A stretch of DNA of 64,000 bases from Gammaproteobacteria bacterium (lineage in GTDB: Bacteria; Pseudomonadota; Gammaproteobacteria; Pseudomonadales; Alcanivoracaceae): the NCBI GenBank assembly GCA_018067045.1, contig JAGPVL010000008.1:37457-101456 (forward strand). The letters run 5' to 3'. Under the pieces are notes generated by a model that was not told where the DNA came from, ran no database searches, and saw only the letters and a program-made list of their open reading frames with translations. Below, piece after piece: positions 37,526 to 46,919 of this stretch; the stretch's first letter is position 1; each line of letters begins with the position of its first letter. The position numbers and the translations under genes were made by a program.

Positions 37526-39784
37526 TTATTGTCCGCCGTTACCGGTAGCGGTTACGCCGTGTGGTTGTGGTGCGATGTATTCTTCCGGTGTAAAGACATC
37601 GACTTCAATGGCGTTGAGGCAGGCTTGGCGTGCGGCAACCAGCGTATCGAATTCGGTTGTGCTGATAACCTTGGCGTCGCGTGCGGCTTCTGCCATTTCT
37701 TCTGTTCTGCCACGTGGCAAGGTACGAGCATGTTGTGCGGCGCGAATTTTCTGACGCACTGGCTCGGCTTCGGTGGTTTTCTTAAACGCATCGAGTAGTC
37801 GGCCCATGCCGGTGGTTTTGCCTTCTTCGAGATAGAGGCCGTCTTGCAGGCGTAGGAACTGGGCGTCGTAACGTTGTAGAACTTGCGCGGCGTCGTGGCT
37901 CATTTTGTCGTTTGGCATTTTGGCTAATGGGTTCATGCCGATCCAGCTGCGACCTACGGTGCGTAGAATTAAGCCAACCGGGCCGTCGAAGTTTTCATAC
38001 AGGCCTTCAAAGGCCCGTTGAATTTGTGCGAGGGCATAAGTGGCGCTGTACGTCACGAGTGGTAAGTCTTCGCTACGGCGACCTTCTGCTTCGAAGCGAC
38101 GTAGTGCGGAAATACCGATGTACAACCATGCAACGATGTCGGCGTAACGGCCGGTGAGGTTGCCGCGTGCTTTGAGTTTGCCGCCAATAAAGAACATGGC
38201 CAAGTTGGTGAGCAGGCCGAAGCGGGTGGTGGCCCAGCCAAAGCGGCGATAGAAGGTTTTGGTTTCGGGTGCGACGTCGGGAATTTTCACGGTGAACCAG
38301 CCGCGCGTTGCGCCGCGTACCAGTGTCATGACAATACCGATAAAGAATTGCAGCATCCAGCCGGTGAGATTTTTGCGGAAGGAAGCAACGTCATTATTTT
38401 CGACCGCTTCAACCACTTTGTACGCATAAGGATGGCAGCGTGTTGCGCCCTGACCAAAGATCATCAGGGTGCGGGTCATAATGTTGGCGCCTTCCACTGT
38501 GATGGCGACAGGTGCTGCGCAGTAGCCGCGACCGACAATGTTGTTTGGACCTTGCATGACGGCCGCGCCAGCCATGACGTCCATGGCATCAATGCCTAAC
38601 TCCCGCGCGGTTTCGGTGGAGTAGGCCTTCATGATGGCGGATGTCACCGGAGGCTGGATGCCATGGTCGACGGCAGAGCAACCAAACACTCGCGCGGCTT
38701 CGTAGGTGTAGCTGAGTGCCGCCATTTTACCGATCTTGGCTTCAATACCTTCCATTTGGCCGATAGGAATGCCGAACTGCTGGCGCACCATGGAATAAGC
38801 ACCTGCGGCAGCGGCGCCGACGCGCATGGCGCTGATGCCGGACGCAGGGAGAGACACCATGCGGCCGCCGGCCAGGGATTCCATCAGCATCTTCCAGCCA
38901 CCACCAACGTGCTCTATGCCGCCGAGTACATCTTTAGCAGAAACGATGACGTCTTTGCCGACAATCGGGCCGTTGTCAAAATATTCGCCGATTGGGTCGT
39001 GGTGATCGCCAATGTGTAAGCCTTCAGTGCCCGGGGCGCCTTTTTCAACGAGGACAACGGTAATGCCCGCGTCTTCGCCTTTGCCGAGAAGATTCTCAGG
39101 GTCATGTAAACGCACGGCCAGTGACACGAGATTAGAAATCGGCGCGAGGGTGATGTAGCGCTTGCGGAAGTTCAGCTTAAATTTGATTTCACCGTCGCTA
39201 TCTTTAAAGACTTCGCCTTCGGCTTTAATCGAAGCCGCATCCGAACCGGCGGTGGGTTCGGTTAAGCCGAAGCACGGCATAAATTCGCCGGTGGCGAGTT
39301 TCGGCAAGTAATATTTTTTCTGCTCTTCGGTGCCGTAATGGCCAAGTAGCTCGGCGGCACCCAGAGAGTTTGGAATAACAACGAGTGCACTCAGGGCGCC
39401 AGAATACGGCGTAATTTTTGCCATAACCGCAGACTTACCCTGCGTCGAAAACGGCATGCCGCCGTATTCTTTGGCAATCTGCATCGCAAAGAAGCCATTC
39501 TTGCCCATGAAGTCGATGATTTCAGGGGGAACAACGCGCTTGCGCTGAATTTCGTAACCGTTGGCCATGTTCAACAGTTCTTCAACTGGGCCGTCTAGAA
39601 ACGCCTGCTCGTTTGCCGGCAGGGTATCGTAGGCTTCGTCGAGAATGGTTTGAAAGTCGATGTTTCCGCCAAAGAACTGGCCATCAATCCAGACATCACC
39701 CGCTTCTAGGGCTTGTCTTTCGGTGTCAGAAATTTGCGGCAAAATTTTATTGTCGCGCATCCAGTTCATTACCAGTGAAAACAT
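37526..39784 (-). CDS. Acyl-CoA dehydrogenase, FadE-like
   Basis: A 752-residue acyl-CoA dehydrogenase of the long FadE type, catalysing the first step of fatty-acid beta-oxidation with FAD. The dehydrogenase core (about 70-480) contains YGGMPFSTQGKSAV, CFGLTEPTAGSDAASI and ARELGIDAMDVMAGAAVMQGPNN-type sequence; a C-terminal extension of about 270 residues is typical of FadE. The start at 39784 (MFSLVMNWM) follows GGAGAA, so the in-frame upstream ATG lies in the ribosome site. A thiolase gene lies 160 bp upstream on the same strand. Confidence 0.92.
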   Translation of the reverse strand: MFSLVMNWMRDNKILPQISDTERQALEAGDVWIDGQFFGGNIDFQTILDEAYDTLPANEQAFLDGPVEELLNMANGYEIQRKRVVPPEIIDFMGKNGFFAMQIAKEYGGMPFSTQGKSAVMAKITPYSGALSALVVIPNSLGAAELLGHYGTEEQKKYYLPKLATGEFMPCFGLTEPTAGSDAASIKAEGEVFKDSDGEIKFKLNFRKRYITLAPISNLVSLAVRLHDPENLLGKGEDAGITVVLVEKGAPGTEGLHIGDHHDPIGEYFDNGPIVGKDVIVSAKDVLGGIEHVGGGWKMLMESLAGGRMVSLPASGISAMRVGAAAAGAYSMVRQQFGIPIGQMEGIEAKIGKMAALSYTYEAARVFGCSAVDHGIQPPVTSAIMKAYSTETARELGIDAMDVMAGAAVMQGPNNIVGRGYCAAPVAITVEGANIMTRTLMIFGQGATRCHPYAYKVVEAVENNDVASFRKNLTGWMLQFFIGIVMTLVRGATRGWFTVKIPDVAPETKTFYRRFGWATTRFGLLTNLAMFFIGGKLKARGNLTGRYADIVAWLYIGISALRRFEAEGRRSEDLPLVTYSATYALAQIQRAFEGLYENFDGPVGLILRTVGRSWIGMNPLAKMPNDKMSHDAAQVLQRYDAQFLRLQDGLYLEEGKTTGMGRLLDAFKKTTEAEPVRQKIRAAQHARTLPRGRTEEMAEAARDAKVISTTEFDTLVAARQACLNAIEVDVFTPEEYIAPQPHGVTATGNGGQ

Positions 39785-39947
39785 GATTCTTTTCTCCATT
39801 GAGTCGACTTGTGATGGTGAGCTGTTCTCACCCTCGAAGCGTTAGTTAAACGATACTCGTTTGACGAAAATAAGTGCAAGGGCTGTTTAGGCCCACACGG
39901 GTGGTATACCAAACTACTCTTTATGCCAAGTTACTCTCTATACCAAA

Positions 39948-41249
39948 CTACTCTGCTTCAACCACCATTGCAGCACCAATACCTCCGGCGGCGCAGGCTG
40001 TGGTGAGGGCGACACCGCCACCGCGGCGTTTTAGCTCATACAGGGCCTGATTAATTACCCGCGTGCCGGTGGCGCCGAACGGGTGACCGTAGGCGATAGA
40101 GCCACCATTCACATTCAGCAGTTCTAGATCAACGTCACCGACGGCTTTGCTGCGATGAAGGACGTCTTTCGCGTAGGCGTCGCTCGCCAAACCTTTTAAG
40201 TTACAGGCAAGCTGACCGGCGAAGGCTTCGTGCATTTCAAATAAGGTGATGTCTTTCATGTCGAGACCAGCACGATCCAGCGCGATGGGCGCGGCTAAAA
40301 CAGGGCCCATCAGTAGGTCTTCTTTAGGCGTTTTGGCGGCAAAGGCGTACGAGCGAATATAGCCAATAGGCGTAAGACCTAATTCTTTGGCTTTAGTTTC
40401 GCTCATTAATATCAGCGCCGAGGCACCGTCGGTCAGTGGGCTTGCATTGCCTGCGGTGACCGATCCGGTTGTTTGGTTGTAAACAGGTTTGAGGGCGTCA
40501 TAGGCGGCGCGCTGGGCATTTTTTCGAACGAGATTATCTTCTTTTATTTGCGTTGCATTGGGTAGCAGGGCGGTCATGACTTGTTGATCGAGATAGCCCT
40601 GCTTCCAGGCATTGGCGGCATTCACATGAGAGCGGTAAGCGATGTCGTCTTGTTGCGCGCGGGACACGCCCCATTTCTGCACCATCTTCTCGCAGCTTTC
40701 GCCCATGGTCTCGCCAACCGAGTACTCGGTAATGGACGGTGCAACCGGCAGAATATCTTTTGCCGACAATGAGGAAAGAAGTTTCAAGCGGGCGCCGAGT
40801 GTCTTGGCAAAGTTCACATCACGCATGACCGATGAAAACTTTTTCGACATGGGAATGCGCACGCTCGTGGTGGAATCCGTACCGCCGGCGATAACGATCT
40901 CGGCGTTACCGGCTAGAATACTTTCGGCGCCGCTGGCGACGGTTTGAAAACTCGTCGCACAGGCACGAGTGATTGAGTAGGCATCGACATCATCCATGCC
41001 GCAAGCGATGGCAATTTCTCGCGCAATAAACGGTGCTTCGGGAATCATCACGGTCATGCCGAAAACCAGTTGATCTATCTGCTGTGGCTTTAAGTTATTG
41101 CGCGTGAGCAATTCACTGACCACCATCGCGCCCAGATCAATCGCATTGAGGTCACGAAAGTGAGTGGCGATACGTGCAAAGGGGGTGCGCACTCCGTCAA
41201 TGACGGCGACACGACCTGCTGCGTTACGGAGTATGTTTTTCTTCGCCAT
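39948..41249 (-). CDS. Acetyl-CoA C-acyltransferase (FadI-like thiolase)
   Basis: A 433-residue thiolase. The nucleophilic Cys97 is in RACATSFQTVASG. The catalytic GHPFGATGTR and CAAGGIGAAMVVE motifs are present at the C-terminus. FadI is the size of this protein and partners with FadJ; no hydratase subunit is nearby. With the FadE-like gene downstream on the same strand, it supports a beta-oxidation segment. Confidence 0.92.
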   Translation of the reverse strand: MAKKNILRNAAGRVAVIDGVRTPFARIATHFRDLNAIDLGAMVVSELLTRNNLKPQQIDQLVFGMTVMIPEAPFIAREIAIACGMDDVDAYSITRACATSFQTVASGAESILAGNAEIVIAGGTDSTTSVRIPMSKKFSSVMRDVNFAKTLGARLKLLSSLSAKDILPVAPSITEYSVGETMGESCEKMVQKWGVSRAQQDDIAYRSHVNAANAWKQGYLDQQVMTALLPNATQIKEDNLVRKNAQRAAYDALKPVYNQTTGSVTAGNASPLTDGASALILMSETKAKELGLTPIGYIRSYAFAAKTPKEDLLMGPVLAAPIALDRAGLDMKDITLFEMHEAFAGQLACNLKGLASDAYAKDVLHRSKAVGDVDLELLNVNGGSIAYGHPFGATGTRVINQALYELKRRGGGVALTTACAAGGIGAAMVVEAE

Positions 41250-41579
41250 GAAGTATGTCCTTTTGCGATGTCAGTTGCGTGACGGTGAGGGTACGTCAAA
41301 AGCCCGCCGACTGGCGGCTAGATCACACGTGTTGGCCACAAATGAGACGCAATGATTTCGGTATCTTGGTATGCGCCGGTTGCGTAAAACGATCAGTGAT
41401 TTGTGGAACCACTACAGGTTTGATCATCTGCTGGAATGCGCTGGCAAAATAGGCAATTAGTCATATTTGGTCAATGTCCCGATGTGTCTTTCTGCGGAGC
41501 GATATGGTTAGTTTGTGGCGCTCTGAAGCCGGGCAGGTCGGGACAAATGTTGATGTAGGGCGCTGGAAGGCAAAAAAAA
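41250..41579. other. Gene-free stretch upstream of the thiolase
   Basis: About 330 bp with no supported gene. It holds the upstream region of the thiolase gene and leads into the repeat element starting at 41580. Confidence 0.55.
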
Positions 41580-42168
41580 GGTTCATCGCGGATTTCCGGG
41601 AAAAGCCTGAAGGACCTTTTCTTACGCGGCTGCTGCGCTGCGTTTGCTCGGGAAAGATCGCCTGCAAGCAGCCTCCCACAAGGTGAGCAGAAATTTGAGA
41701 TGGTGCGGCGCTGTAGGGGTGCCTGTGGGAGGCTGCTTGCAAGCGAGTCTTGGGGCTTGCGGCTGTTCGCTTGCAGGGCGCGCTCCGGCAAAAGCCTTGA
41801 TGTTGCCAGCCTTGCAGGAACCAATGCTGCTGCCGAATGCATTTGAATGTTTTGATGACTCATCGGGGATTTCCGGGAAAGCCTGAAGGACCTTTTCTTA
41901 CGCGGCTGCTGCGCTGCGTTTGCTCGGGAAAGATCGCCTGCAAGCAGCCTCCCACAAAGTGAGCAGAAATTTGAGAGGGTGCGGCGCTGTAGGGGTGCCT
42001 GTGGGAGGCTGCTTGCAAGCGAGTCTTGGGGCTTGCGGCTGTTCGCTTGCAGGGCGCGCTCCGGCAAAAGTCTTGATGTTGCCAGCCTTGCAGGAACCAA
42101 TGCTGCTGCCGAATTCATTTGAATGTTTTGATGACTCATCGGGCTTTCCCGGAAATCCGCGATGAACC
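41580..42168. repeat. REP-rich tandem duplication bounded by 24-bp inverted repeats
   Basis: Two near-identical direct copies, 277 and 276 bp (41591-41867 and 41868-42143), differ at only about five positions. Each contains two REP-like cores, CTGCAAGCAGCCTCCCACAA and TGTGGGAGGCTGCTTGCAAG, in opposite orientation. The element is closed by perfect 24-bp inverted repeats: GGTTCATCGCGGATTTCCGG plus GAAA at 41580-41603, and its complement at 42145-42168. Both ends are flanked by A-runs. Long frames through it are repeat artefacts. Confidence 0.85.
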
Positions 42169-42193
42169 AAAAAAAAGGGCCGCAAAGCGGCCC
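42169..42193 (-). terminator. Terminator of the metal-dependent hydrolase gene
   Basis: GGGCCGC/GCGGCCC with a 3-base loop, followed on the minus strand by eight T residues, 41 bp past the stop codon. Confidence 0.85.
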
Positions 42194-42233
42194 TGTGAGG
42201 ATAATCACGGAGAGTGATTATGAGAGAAGCATC

Positions 42234-43094
42234 TTACGCGGCGTTAGTCTTTCCATGTTTCATGGCATTGTCTTCGGCAACGGTAAGGTATTCGTCCATC
42301 CGCGCAAGGAAGTGACGGTTGTCGTGATCCCATGGGTGGAATCCTGGTTTAAACCAATCAAGCCAAGGCTTAATTGCATGACGCAAGGTACCGGGGCGGC
42401 CCCACTGATATTGGAAGCTCGTTACCCAGCCTTTCAAATTGAATAAGCCACCTTTGCGGCGCACATTTTCAATGTAGTACGGATACAGAATGGCCAAGAA
42501 AATACCGGTCGCAAGCACCAGTGCGGAGGTACGAATAACATAGCCGGAAAGTGACTTTCCCATCACCTTGGTATAGACATCAAAGGCAACCGCTTTGTGC
42601 TCGGTTTCTTCTAGCGCATGCCAGTTCCATAACGCAACGAAACGCTCATCGGAGCCTTCTGTTGTTTCTGGGTGGCGCAATAGTGAGTCGGCAAGAATGG
42701 CGGTTAAGTGCTCCAACGCCACGGTCGCAGCCAGCGGAAAGATTTTCGGAGTCACTTTCTCGACGGTTTTAAGCAATTTGAAGACAAACTTCTCTTGCGC
42801 CATGGCAGGCACGCCAGCGGCCTCAAGCAATTCGTTCAGCTCTTCATGCTCACGACCGTGCATCGCTTCCTGACCAATGAAAGCAGTAACCGCTTTTTTC
42901 AGTTCTGGATCTGTGACTTCATCGCGATAGCTGCGTACGGCGTCGATAAAGAAGCGCTCGCCGACAGGAAAAAACAGGCTCATGGTGTTAAAGAATTGGG
43001 ATACATGCATGCCCGTTTTGTGCCAGTCGGTTACCTTGTCGGCTGGCAAATGAAATTTTAGGTCTCTACGAATTGGCAGGATTGAAATGCCCAT
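42234..43094 (-). CDS. Metal-dependent hydrolase (PF10118 family)
   Basis: A 286-residue protein of the COG3687/PF10118 group of predicted metal-dependent hydrolases. Two ExxH-type helices, EAMHGREHEELNE and LEETEHKAVAFDVY, resemble a ferritin-like metal centre. A hydrophobic helix (SALVLATGIFLAILYPYYI) suggests membrane association. Function in this family is largely unknown, though members occur beside lipid genes. Monocistronic, with a terminator just after it. Confidence 0.85.
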   Translation of the reverse strand: MGISILPIRRDLKFHLPADKVTDWHKTGMHVSQFFNTMSLFFPVGERFFIDAVRSYRDEVTDPELKKAVTAFIGQEAMHGREHEELNELLEAAGVPAMAQEKFVFKLLKTVEKVTPKIFPLAATVALEHLTAILADSLLRHPETTEGSDERFVALWNWHALEETEHKAVAFDVYTKVMGKSLSGYVIRTSALVLATGIFLAILYPYYIENVRRKGGLFNLKGWVTSFQYQWGRPGTLRHAIKPWLDWFKPGFHPWDHDNRHFLARMDEYLTVAEDNAMKHGKTNAA

Positions 43095-43522
43095 AGTTTT
43101 ATACCTTTAGTTATTGTGACATCGCTCGATGGTACAGTTGACTGGGTAGTCTGGGAAGGTGAAATAGGCCAAATTCAGACCTATTAGGTGCCCCTAGGGA
43201 CAAAATCGTTTGTCTCTAGGGGCGCTCTGCGCGACAAATTCACACAAAACAGTATGTTTTTCAGTTGGTTATGATTCTTTGGCCATTCGTCGTCCGTATT
43301 GCCCGGACGCGAGATATTGATCTGATTTTACAAGCCTAGCTGGTTCATATCGGTTCAATCTCAGCGTGACGGCTACCTTCCGCATATTCACGACAAAGTT
43401 GTGATTAGCGCCTGAATACGGCTGCATAGCGTCCCTTATTCCCCTTATGATTCGCGCTGTAGGTAAACAAATGGTTGTTTTTTGATGCGCAGTGGCGCGA
43501 AGAAGGAAGCGTAGGGGAAGGG
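43095..43522. other. Gene-free region with a 34-bp dyad
   Basis: About 430 bp between divergent genes. A near-perfect dyad GCCCCTAGGGACAAA-N4-TTTGTCTCTAGGGGC occupies 43190-43223. It has no T-run and could be an operator or a hairpin. A minus-strand frame here (43269-43538) has no ribosome site or family and is not accepted. Confidence 0.6.
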
Positions 43523-44200
43523 ATGATGCTAACCACAACGCAGCTGCGAGAGCTGTTCCTTATTAGTCAGCGCTGCTTGAGTGTAAAGAGCCTAGGCGAC
43601 TTGGCCGGCATTTATGATCACTTTAGTCATATTGTGCCGTTTGGGTTTGCGATACAGGCGGCAGATAGACAAGTAGAAGGGAAGATCGAGGGGCCGGCGG
43701 GTCTATTTAACTTCCGCATCGCAAAGGATCGGGTTGATGCGTGCGCGGATCAGCATAACGCCTTGCGCAGTTTATCGTCTTTGCAGTCGAGCCATGATGC
43801 TGCACTTTCCGTTATTCCGCTGCGTTCCTGCGAGAACCCAGGTTTTTTATTTTGCTATCGCGGCGAAGAGGCGGCGAGGCAATTAGGTAGCTATACCTAT
43901 TTTAGTGATGCTAATGGCGACCATGCGCTGTTGTGGCAATCGGTAGAGTTGTTGGCTCCTCATCTCAATGCGGCTTATCAGCGTTGTGCTCTGCCCGTGG
44001 CTGATGTTGGTTTAACAGCTCGTGAGCAAGATGTTTTGCGCTGGCTAAGGAAGGGAAAGTCAAACTGGGATATTGGTAAGATATTGAATATCTCTGAACA
44101 TACGGTGAAGTTTCATTTGCGCGCGGTGTGTCGAAAGTTAAACGTGCAAAATCGTGTGCAAGTTGTGGCGTTCGCCGAAAAATATAACCTCGTTTCCTGA
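43523..44200 (+). CDS. LuxR-type transcriptional regulator
   Basis: A 225-residue regulator. The C-terminal LuxR HTH is LTAREQDVLRWLRKGKSNWDIGKILNISEHTVKFHLRAVCRKLNVQNRVQVV. The N-terminal 150 residues form one sensory domain, similar in size to autoinducer-binding domains, though the classical AHL-contact residues are not evident by eye. The start at 43523, after GGGGAAGGG, is preferred over 43475. It precedes the AvrD-type operon by 290 bp, so it is a candidate receptor for the signal made there (inference). Confidence 0.85.
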   Translation: MMLTTTQLRELFLISQRCLSVKSLGDLAGIYDHFSHIVPFGFAIQAADRQVEGKIEGPAGLFNFRIAKDRVDACADQHNALRSLSSLQSSHDAALSVIPLRSCENPGFLFCYRGEEAARQLGSYTYFSDANGDHALLWQSVELLAPHLNAAYQRCALPVADVGLTAREQDVLRWLRKGKSNWDIGKILNISEHTVKFHLRAVCRKLNVQNRVQVVAFAEKYNLVS

Positions 44201-44224
44201 TAGACAATCGACACTTCAATTATG

Positions 44225-44252
44225 ACAAGGGCTACTCTCGGGTAGCCTTTGT
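44225..44252 (+). terminator. Weak terminator after the luxR-type gene
   Basis: An 11-bp stem ACAAGGGCTAC/GTAGCCTTTGT (one G-U pair) with loop TCTCGG, followed after five bases by a T-run. Confidence 0.55.
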
Positions 44253-44367
44253 GTCTGCTTTTTCTTCAGTTATGCCATGTAATTGATGCCGTCGTGATGA
44301 CCGTCTGCTTATTTCTAAGCACAAAATCAAAGCGCTGGATTGTCCCGTTAAACGCGGCTCAGTGATA

Positions 44368-44385
44368 CCTGACCGTTCGGTTAGG
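44368..44385 (+). promoter_or_regulatory. Lux-box-like dyad upstream of the avrD-type operon
   Basis: CCTGACCGTTCGGTTAGG is an 18-bp dyad with seven of nine positions paired, similar in size and CT-N-AG ends to LuxR-family operators. It lies 105 bp before the first operon gene, and no other strong dyad is in the gap. Binding by the adjacent LuxR-type protein is inferred. Confidence 0.5.
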
Positions 44386-44490
44386 GGAGCCATCGACTTT
44401 TGGTTGTTAGTTTCTCTTCTCACTCAGCGAGTGTGCGCAAATGGATTTACCGCTGAAACGTTGCCGTAAACAGGTGAAGGGGAGGGAGTT

Positions 44491-45495
44491 ATGAACAGTC
44501 CAGCCGTTATTCAGGGCGTCAACATTGACGAATTTCTAGGACCGTCGGACAGCCGCTATTTTGGCAGTGGTTATCGTCGTATTCGCCACCATATTCGCGA
44601 TATTGATATGGATTGCGAAGCGGGGAAGTTTAGCGCATCGATTGGTATTGAGTACCCGCAAGATTGGTCGAAAAAAGGTGAGCGTGGTGATCTGCGACCA
44701 CATCTCAGTACGGTTGATATTTTGGTTAGCGCTATACAGCTTTGCGATGCATTTTTACTTTGCCGATTCGGTTTTAGTTTTGAGCACGAGCGGCAACTGT
44801 GGCTGCATCACATCGGTATTAAGTCCGCCCGTACTGCCCATGAAGATTTAAGTGATATACCAGTACAGGGGGGCTACGTGAGTTGTGTTCCTGCAGCGCC
44901 AGGTAGTACGCGCCATTTGTCATCTTTCGAGGTGCGCATTGCCGGGTTTAGTGTGGAAGTGATCGTTGCTCATGCGCTATCAGAAAGCCGCTTCCCATTT
45001 GGTCCGCGTGTGGTGCTTAAGCACCTTGATGAACTTCTGGGCCGTAGCCGGCGCAGTTTGTATGGGCATCATTACAAATCGTTGAAGCATGATATTTACG
45101 ATATGCATTTCCCCAACGACGAGACACTAACCGGGCGCGTTTCGATACTCGAAGATAATGGTTATGCGCCAACGGTAGGTGTCGGTAGTGGCTTCTCGGG
45201 ATACGCCAGTGCTGTCGATATGATGATTTGCGGTGCGCAAATGGCGCAAGTGTTGATGTATCGCTTAGACAATCTTTCCCGCCAAAACAGCCACAACCTT
45301 TGGATGCGCGCGTTCTCAATCAATATGCCGGAACCAGTGCCGCGTTTAGCGCCGCTTGATATGGATATTGGTGTGACGAAAACGCGTATGTGCTCGATGG
45401 GTGGAAGCCCGTGGCGAACGGCGGAGATGACGTCGACGTGCGCGCAAATAAAAAACTTTTCAATGAGCGCCGTTATCGCTCACCAAATACCTTGA
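44491..45495 (+). CDS. AvrD-family protein, candidate butenolide/syringolide-type synthase
   Basis: A 334-residue protein matching the AvrD family by pattern: EFLGPSDSRYFGSGYRR at the N-terminus, then YPQDWSKKG, RPHLSTVDILVSAIQLCDAFLL, and a C-terminal SHNLWMRAFSINM. In Pseudomonas syringae AvrD directs syringolide synthesis by joining a beta-keto acyl chain to a C5 sugar. The fold resembles double hotdog AfsA-type enzymes. A strong GGGAGG ribosome site precedes the ATG. It leads an operon with a kinase-like ATPase, a phosphatase and an exporter. Family assignment is by recognition, product by inference. Confidence 0.72.
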   Translation: MNSPAVIQGVNIDEFLGPSDSRYFGSGYRRIRHHIRDIDMDCEAGKFSASIGIEYPQDWSKKGERGDLRPHLSTVDILVSAIQLCDAFLLCRFGFSFEHERQLWLHHIGIKSARTAHEDLSDIPVQGGYVSCVPAAPGSTRHLSSFEVRIAGFSVEVIVAHALSESRFPFGPRVVLKHLDELLGRSRRSLYGHHYKSLKHDIYDMHFPNDETLTGRVSILEDNGYAPTVGVGSGFSGYASAVDMMICGAQMAQVLMYRLDNLSRQNSHNLWMRAFSINMPEPVPRLAPLDMDIGVTKTRMCSMGGSPWRTAEMTSTCAQIKNFSMSAVIAHQIP

Positions 45496-45505
45496 GGAAG
45501 ATGTA

Positions 45506-46279
45506 ATGGAAAACAAAATTGTTCGTTTAGCGGTGTCTGGAACGTATTCATCCGGGAAAACGACAACCACAGAAGCGTTGTCTATCGCGACAGGTATTCC
45601 CCGGACACATGCAAAAACATCACGCGAAATTCTCATGGAAGATATTCCTGGCAAGCAGGTTCAGGATTTGTCGGCCGGAGAACTTATTCAGCTGGGTTTG
45701 CGACGTTTAGAAGAACGTATCCACAACGAAGCCATGCAGCAGGGTTCGTTTATATCGGATGGCTCAGTAGTACACGAATGGGTGTACGGCGAAGCACGTA
45801 TGCAAGTGGGTATTAACCCGTCGGCGAATATCGTTCATCGCGTGTTGAATGAGATTGTCGGCCTGCCAGTGAAACGTTTCTATAAGGCGTACATGAATGC
45901 CTACGGTCAGGTGGTGAAGAATCGCGCGAAGCGGTTATACGATGCCTATGTTCACTTGCCGGTGGAATTTGCCATGGTGGCGGATAATCATCGTCCGGTT
46001 TCTGAGCCGTTTCGCGCCTTATCCGATGAGATTTTGTTGAAGGTTCTCGATGATATTGAAATCCCCTACCACATTGTTCGAGGAACGATTCCGGAACGGG
46101 TTGAGCAAATCATGGACATCTTCAAATTTGATGTTGTCGTGCCGGTTAACGAAGCCATCGATATGGCAAAGGAGCGCGTCGCTGCTGATCTTGCTGTACT
46201 CGAAGCGGATGCGCGACATCATTCGAAAAATCGGGATGAATCTGTCATTCAACGGGTGAAGTATGCACTTCGATACTAA
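45506..46279 (+). CDS. Small P-loop kinase-like ATPase
   Basis: A 257-residue P-loop protein. Walker A is GTYSSGKTT (G12, K18, T19) and the fold resembles AAA_28/NadR-type small-molecule kinases. It has IPRTHAKTSREI near 32-43, a Walker B-like FISDGSVVHEW, and no DNA-binding domain. In this operon a phosphorylated sugar or small metabolite is a plausible substrate (inference). It starts 10 bp after the avrD-type gene and its stop overlaps the phosphatase start by 17 bp. Confidence 0.78.
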   Translation: MENKIVRLAVSGTYSSGKTTTTEALSIATGIPRTHAKTSREILMEDIPGKQVQDLSAGELIQLGLRRLEERIHNEAMQQGSFISDGSVVHEWVYGEARMQVGINPSANIVHRVLNEIVGLPVKRFYKAYMNAYGQVVKNRAKRLYDAYVHLPVEFAMVADNHRPVSEPFRALSDEILLKVLDDIEIPYHIVRGTIPERVEQIMDIFKFDVVVPVNEAIDMAKERVAADLAVLEADARHHSKNRDESVIQRVKYALRY

Positions 46280-46919
46280 TAACGGCATTGCCTTCTTTGA
46301 TTTTGATTTAACGCTGAGCCGCCGCGACACGATTCGGGATTTTCCCCGTTTCTTGTTCGGGCGCTTCGGGTTTACTCGGAGGTTACTCGGCGTATTGCCA
46401 TTTCTGTATGCCTTTCGAGCGGGATTGTGCAGTGCAACCTATGCAAAGGAAGCGTATGTCACGCGGTTCTACGCCGGTATGCGCGAGGAGTTTTTGGCCG
46501 AAAAATCGCGCCACTACAGCCTCAGTCGCATTCCTACTATTTTGGATAAGGACATGATGCGTGTTCTGAAATCCCATCAAGAGAAAGGCCATACGGTTGT
46601 CGTAGTGAGTGCATCGCTATCTTTGTGGTTGGCGCCTTGGTGTGAGGAGAATGGGCTAGAACTGTTGGCTACCGAAATCGAGATTTTGGATGGCGAAATC
46701 AGCGGTCGATTACAAGGGTTAAATTGCCATGGAGAAGAAAAGGTGGCGCGCATACGGGAACGTTATGCACTCACTCAATTCGATAAGATCTACGCCTACG
46801 GCGACAGCAAAGCCGATTACCCGATGTTGGGCATAGCGGATTACGCATGGCTACGGGGAAAACCCGTCGCACCTAATGATTTTAGCAAACTGGGGGAGGA
46901 GATTTCCCATGCTGGATAA
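46263..46919 (+). CDS. HAD-IB phosphatase (SerB-like)
   Basis: A 218-residue HAD-IB hydrolase. Motif I is FFDFDLTLS (D13, D15), motif II is VVVSAS, motif III has the lysine in GEEKVARI and motif IV is YGDSKADYPML. A helical cap lies between motifs I and II. In gamma-butyrolactone pathways a phosphatase removes the phosphate left by the condensing enzyme, and this protein could do the same for the AvrD-type product (inference). It overlaps both neighbours. Confidence 0.85.
   Translation: MHFDTNNGIAFFDFDLTLSRRDTIRDFPRFLFGRFGFTRRLLGVLPFLYAFRAGLCSATYAKEAYVTRFYAGMREEFLAEKSRHYSLSRIPTILDKDMMRVLKSHQEKGHTVVVVSASLSLWLAPWCEENGLELLATEIEILDGEISGRLQGLNCHGEEKVARIRERYALTQFDKIYAYGDSKADYPMLGIADYAWLRGKPVAPNDFSKLGEEISHAG

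Noticed and set aside
41471..42208. A 245-codon minus-strand open frame, with shorter frames on both strands, through the tandem REP region
   Set aside because: The frame is made of the duplicated non-coding units, so its own sequence repeats; there is no ribosome site or family.
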